A stretch of DNA of 7,466 bases, taken from assembly GCA_030044345.1 (NCBI GenBank), contig JASHVY010000411.1:1-7466 (forward strand). The letters are read 5' to 3'. Positions 5,648 to 7,466 of this stretch are shown piece after piece. The stretch is from Acetobacteraceae bacterium. Its GTDB lineage: Bacteria; Pseudomonadota; Alphaproteobacteria; Acetobacterales; Acetobacteraceae. The position numbers and the translations under genes were made by a program. Position 1 is the first letter of the stretch; the number at the start of each line of letters is the position of its first letter. Under the pieces are notes generated by a model. The model was not told the origin of the DNA. It was given only the letters and a program-made list of their open reading frames with translations, and did not search any database.

Positions 5648-7183
5648 ATGAACAGAACGTCGGATTTTGTCTCGCAAAGAGGCGCGGTTTCGCCATCCCG
5701 GATCAATCGGCTTCGCTCGCTGAGCGATATCATCGCACCCTCCGAGAGGCTGGCTTTCGTCAAGGATGGCGATCGCTGGACACGGGCCCGTCTGGCAAGA
5801 GAGGTGGACCGGCTTGCCGCAGGGCTGAAATCCATGGGTGTGGGCGCCGGTGATCGGGTAGCGTTGCATCTTCGCAATGGACCGGAGATCGCAATCGCCT
5901 ATTTCGCCTGTTTCCGGATCGGCGCGATCGCAACACCACTCAATCTGCGCTTCAAGACGGCGGAGCTCGAGGACATGCTGCGGCGGATCCTGCCGAGCAT
6001 CTATATCGGGCATGCGGAGCTTTACCGGCTGGTTGCGCCGATCGAGACCAGGGTGCTCGGAGCGGCTTCACGCTATGTCGTGGGCGAGCCCGAGGATGGG
6101 ATGGCGCAAAGCTGGACACGATTGCATCGGGATCCTGCAGAGACGGTCTTCGAAGAACCGGACCCGGATGCGCTCGCTCTCCTCCTCTCGACCTCCGGCA
6201 CCACCGGAAAGCCGAAGCTCGTGGCGCACAGCCATGCAACCTTGACCTGCAAGACGCCGATGTTCGTGAACGGGGAGATCCAGGAAGGAGACGTCAATGC
6301 CTTCTTCCTGCCGATGGTTCACGGCTCGGGCATTGCGTTCCTCCTCTCCGACCTGCTGGCGGGCGCCTCGCTCGTCATGCTTGACGCCAATGACCCGTAC
6401 GGGATTCTCGACGCGATCGAGACCCATCGCTGCACGCATGTCATCTCCACACCGACGGGGTTCGCGCATCTCATGGAGTGCCAGCGCCGTCGTCCGCGCA
6501 ATGTGAGCTCCCTTCGCATCTGCCTGGCAGGGGGCGATGTTTGCCCACCGCGCCTGCAAGAAGTTTTCCCCTATCATTTCGGCCTGCCTCTCCGCACCTT
6601 CTGGGCATCGACGGAAGGAGGCAGCTCCTTCACCTACGGGCTGCAGCCGGGGCCGGTGAGCCGTCCCCTTCTTGGTGTCGAGATCCGGCTTTTGGATGCA
6701 GAGGATCGGGCCGTTCCGCAGGGCGAGCCCGGAGAGATGATGCTGCGCGGCCCGCATGTTGCGCTCGGCTACTGGACCGGGCCAGGAAAACTGGAAAGAT
6801 TCCCGGATGGCTGGTACCGCACCGGCGATCTCATGCGCGAGGACGAGGAGGGGAATTTCTGGTTCGTGGCGCGGGCCAAAGATCTGATCGTGCGCGCCGG
6901 ATCGAACATCTCGCCAATCGAGGTGGAGCAGGTCCTGGCCGAACATCCGGATGTTCGCGATGCGGGGGTGGTGGGGGTGCCGGATCCCGTTCTCGGGCAG
7001 AGAGTCCTTGGCTTCGTTCAGCTTGCGGAGGGCGTTGGCGCAGACCGGTTGGAAGATGTCTCGCGCAGGGCCTCCGCTCGGCTTGCGGATTACAAGATGC
7101 CGGAGCGGCTGATCGCGGTCGCCGCGATCCCGCGCAACGGCCTTGGCAAGATCGACCGAGCACGGCTCGCCCGGATGGCCTGA
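5648..7183 (+). CDS. AMP-binding (adenylate-forming) acyl-CoA synthetase-like enzyme, paralog 2
   Basis: From the ATG at 5648 the product is 511 residues and aligns with paralog 1 without gaps from the shared RLAFVKDGDRW onward; identity by eye is roughly two thirds. Motifs: phosphate loop TSGTTGKPK at 182-190; FLPMVHGSG in the next core; FWASTE at 318-323; GWYRTGD at 388-394; ARAKDLIVRAG with Arg409; and NGLGKIDR with catalytic Lys501. All catalytic residues are present, so it is probably active. Oddities: A5 reads FWASTEGG where paralog 1 has FWGATEAF, and the core after the phosphate loop differs (TPMFVNGEIQEGDVN against ARMANFPILAGDLC). Such changes near the acyl pocket suggest different substrates, which is inference. 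The N-terminal 30 or so residues are the least conserved part. The stop codon forms the left flank of an inverted-repeat segment. Confidence 0.92.
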   Translation: MNRTSDFVSQRGAVSPSRINRLRSLSDIIAPSERLAFVKDGDRWTRARLAREVDRLAAGLKSMGVGAGDRVALHLRNGPEIAIAYFACFRIGAIATPLNLRFKTAELEDMLRRILPSIYIGHAELYRLVAPIETRVLGAASRYVVGEPEDGMAQSWTRLHRDPAETVFEEPDPDALALLLSTSGTTGKPKLVAHSHATLTCKTPMFVNGEIQEGDVNAFFLPMVHGSGIAFLLSDLLAGASLVMLDANDPYGILDAIETHRCTHVISTPTGFAHLMECQRRRPRNVSSLRICLAGGDVCPPRLQEVFPYHFGLPLRTFWASTEGGSSFTYGLQPGPVSRPLLGVEIRLLDAEDRAVPQGEPGEMMLRGPHVALGYWTGPGKLERFPDGWYRTGDLMREDEEGNFWFVARAKDLIVRAGSNISPIEVEQVLAEHPDVRDAGVVGVPDPVLGQRVLGFVQLAEGVGADRLEDVSRRASARLADYKMPERLIAVAAIPRNGLGKIDRARLARMA

Positions 7184-7425
7184 GAGCCTGTTTGCGAATG
7201 CTACTGCGGCGGTCGTCCGACGCGTCTTTCTGCGCTTCCGGTGCTCACGGCTTTTTTGTTTTGGCGATCAATTTCATGACTTCCCTTTGGGCTTTGGCGA
7301 ATCGCCTTTCCGCCAGAAGCCATATTGATCTTCTAAGGCCGCTCCGCTCCGGTTCTCGAAAGCCGTGCCGGCCAGCGCCTGCGGCGCTTCCGACTCACCG
7401 CAAGCCGCATTCTCAAAACAGGCTC
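7184..7425. mobile_element. MITE-like or IS-remnant segment with terminal inverted repeats
   Basis: The left end GAGCCTGTTTGCGAATGC (7184-7201) and the reverse complement of 7407-7425 (GAGCCTGTTTTGAGAATGC) match except for one gap and one mismatch. TGA lies on both sides (7181-7183, the synthetase stop, and 7426-7428), consistent with a 3-bp target duplication of the TNA kind known for the IS1031 group of the IS5 family. The 242-bp interior has no recognisable transposase. Its longest plausible minus-strand frame (7323 to 7201) encodes only 40 basic, unfamiliar residues without a good ribosome site. The middle is less GC-rich than the genes, with a T-run at 7250-7262. The IS5 link is an inference from ends and flank only. 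Confidence 0.4.
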
Positions 7426-7447
7426 TGAGCGCCGTGCGTTCGAGACC

Positions 7448-7466
7448 AGAGCGGAATGCGCGAAGG
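7448..7466 (+). repeat. Possible third CTCTAGAGCGG-family hairpin arm, cut by the window edge
   Basis: AGAGCGGAATGCG at 7448-7460 fits the consensus AGAGCGGNRTGCG shared by the arms at 3728-3741 (minus strand) and 5508-5520. The preceding bases (ACC instead of TCT) depart from the family and the second arm would lie beyond the window, so this is tentative. Confidence 0.3.

Noticed and set aside
7233..7262. Terminator for synthetase paralog 2 at the T-run 7250-7262
   Set aside because: The only stem before the T-run is about 3 bp (CCG/CGG), so an intrinsic terminator is not supported.
7201..7323. 40-codon minus-strand ORF inside the inverted-repeat segment
   Set aside because: Short, basic and unfamiliar, with no good ribosome site, and its stop lies at the terminal repeat; too weak to call as a gene or a transposase fragment.

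Overview
The window is GC-rich DNA with the codon bias of a high-GC alphaproteobacterium. Acetobacteraceae or a relative is my best guess from overall style, not a proof. It holds five protein genes in three blocks and two short non-coding stretches rich in palindromic repeats. I see no rRNA, tRNA or CRISPR array.

Left block (1-1744, plus strand): the 3' part of a two-partner-secretion outer-membrane transporter of the FhaC/ShlB type, cut by the window edge. It overlaps the start of a gene for a small exported, proline-rich protein of unknown function. The pair looks translationally coupled, so the second protein may assist secretion or the cell envelope. A secreted TpsA partner, if there is one, would lie outside the window.

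Middle block (1725-3623, minus strand): a large membrane protein that runs convergently into the left block with a 20-bp overlap. It has one N-terminal membrane segment, a periplasmic PDZ-like stretch, about nine further membrane segments, a GAF-like cytoplasmic domain and a short coiled coil. It resembles the input half of a sensor kinase but has no kinase or output domain.

Right block (3873-7183, plus strand): two tandem paralogous adenylate-forming enzymes (acyl-CoA synthetase type) of 512 and 511 residues that align without gaps from about residue 35 onward. Each has its own leader. The leaders share a conserved block of about 41 bp (3785-3825 and 5457-5498). They also carry members of a hairpin repeat family beginning CTCTAGAGCGG, but at different places relative to that block. 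In the second leader the hairpin lies between the conserved block and the gene, and it is followed by a T-rich tract that could terminate the first gene's transcript.

Right edge (7184-7466): no convincing gene. A 242-bp segment bounded by 18-19-bp imperfect inverted repeats with TGA on both sides looks like a miniature transposon or IS remnant. Its left end abuts the second synthetase's stop codon, and a related sequence follows the first synthetase's stop codon. A further hairpin-family arm begins at 7448. The most unusual features here are the paired duplication of gene plus leader, the mobile hairpin repeat with compensatory arm changes, and the kinase-less sensor-like protein.
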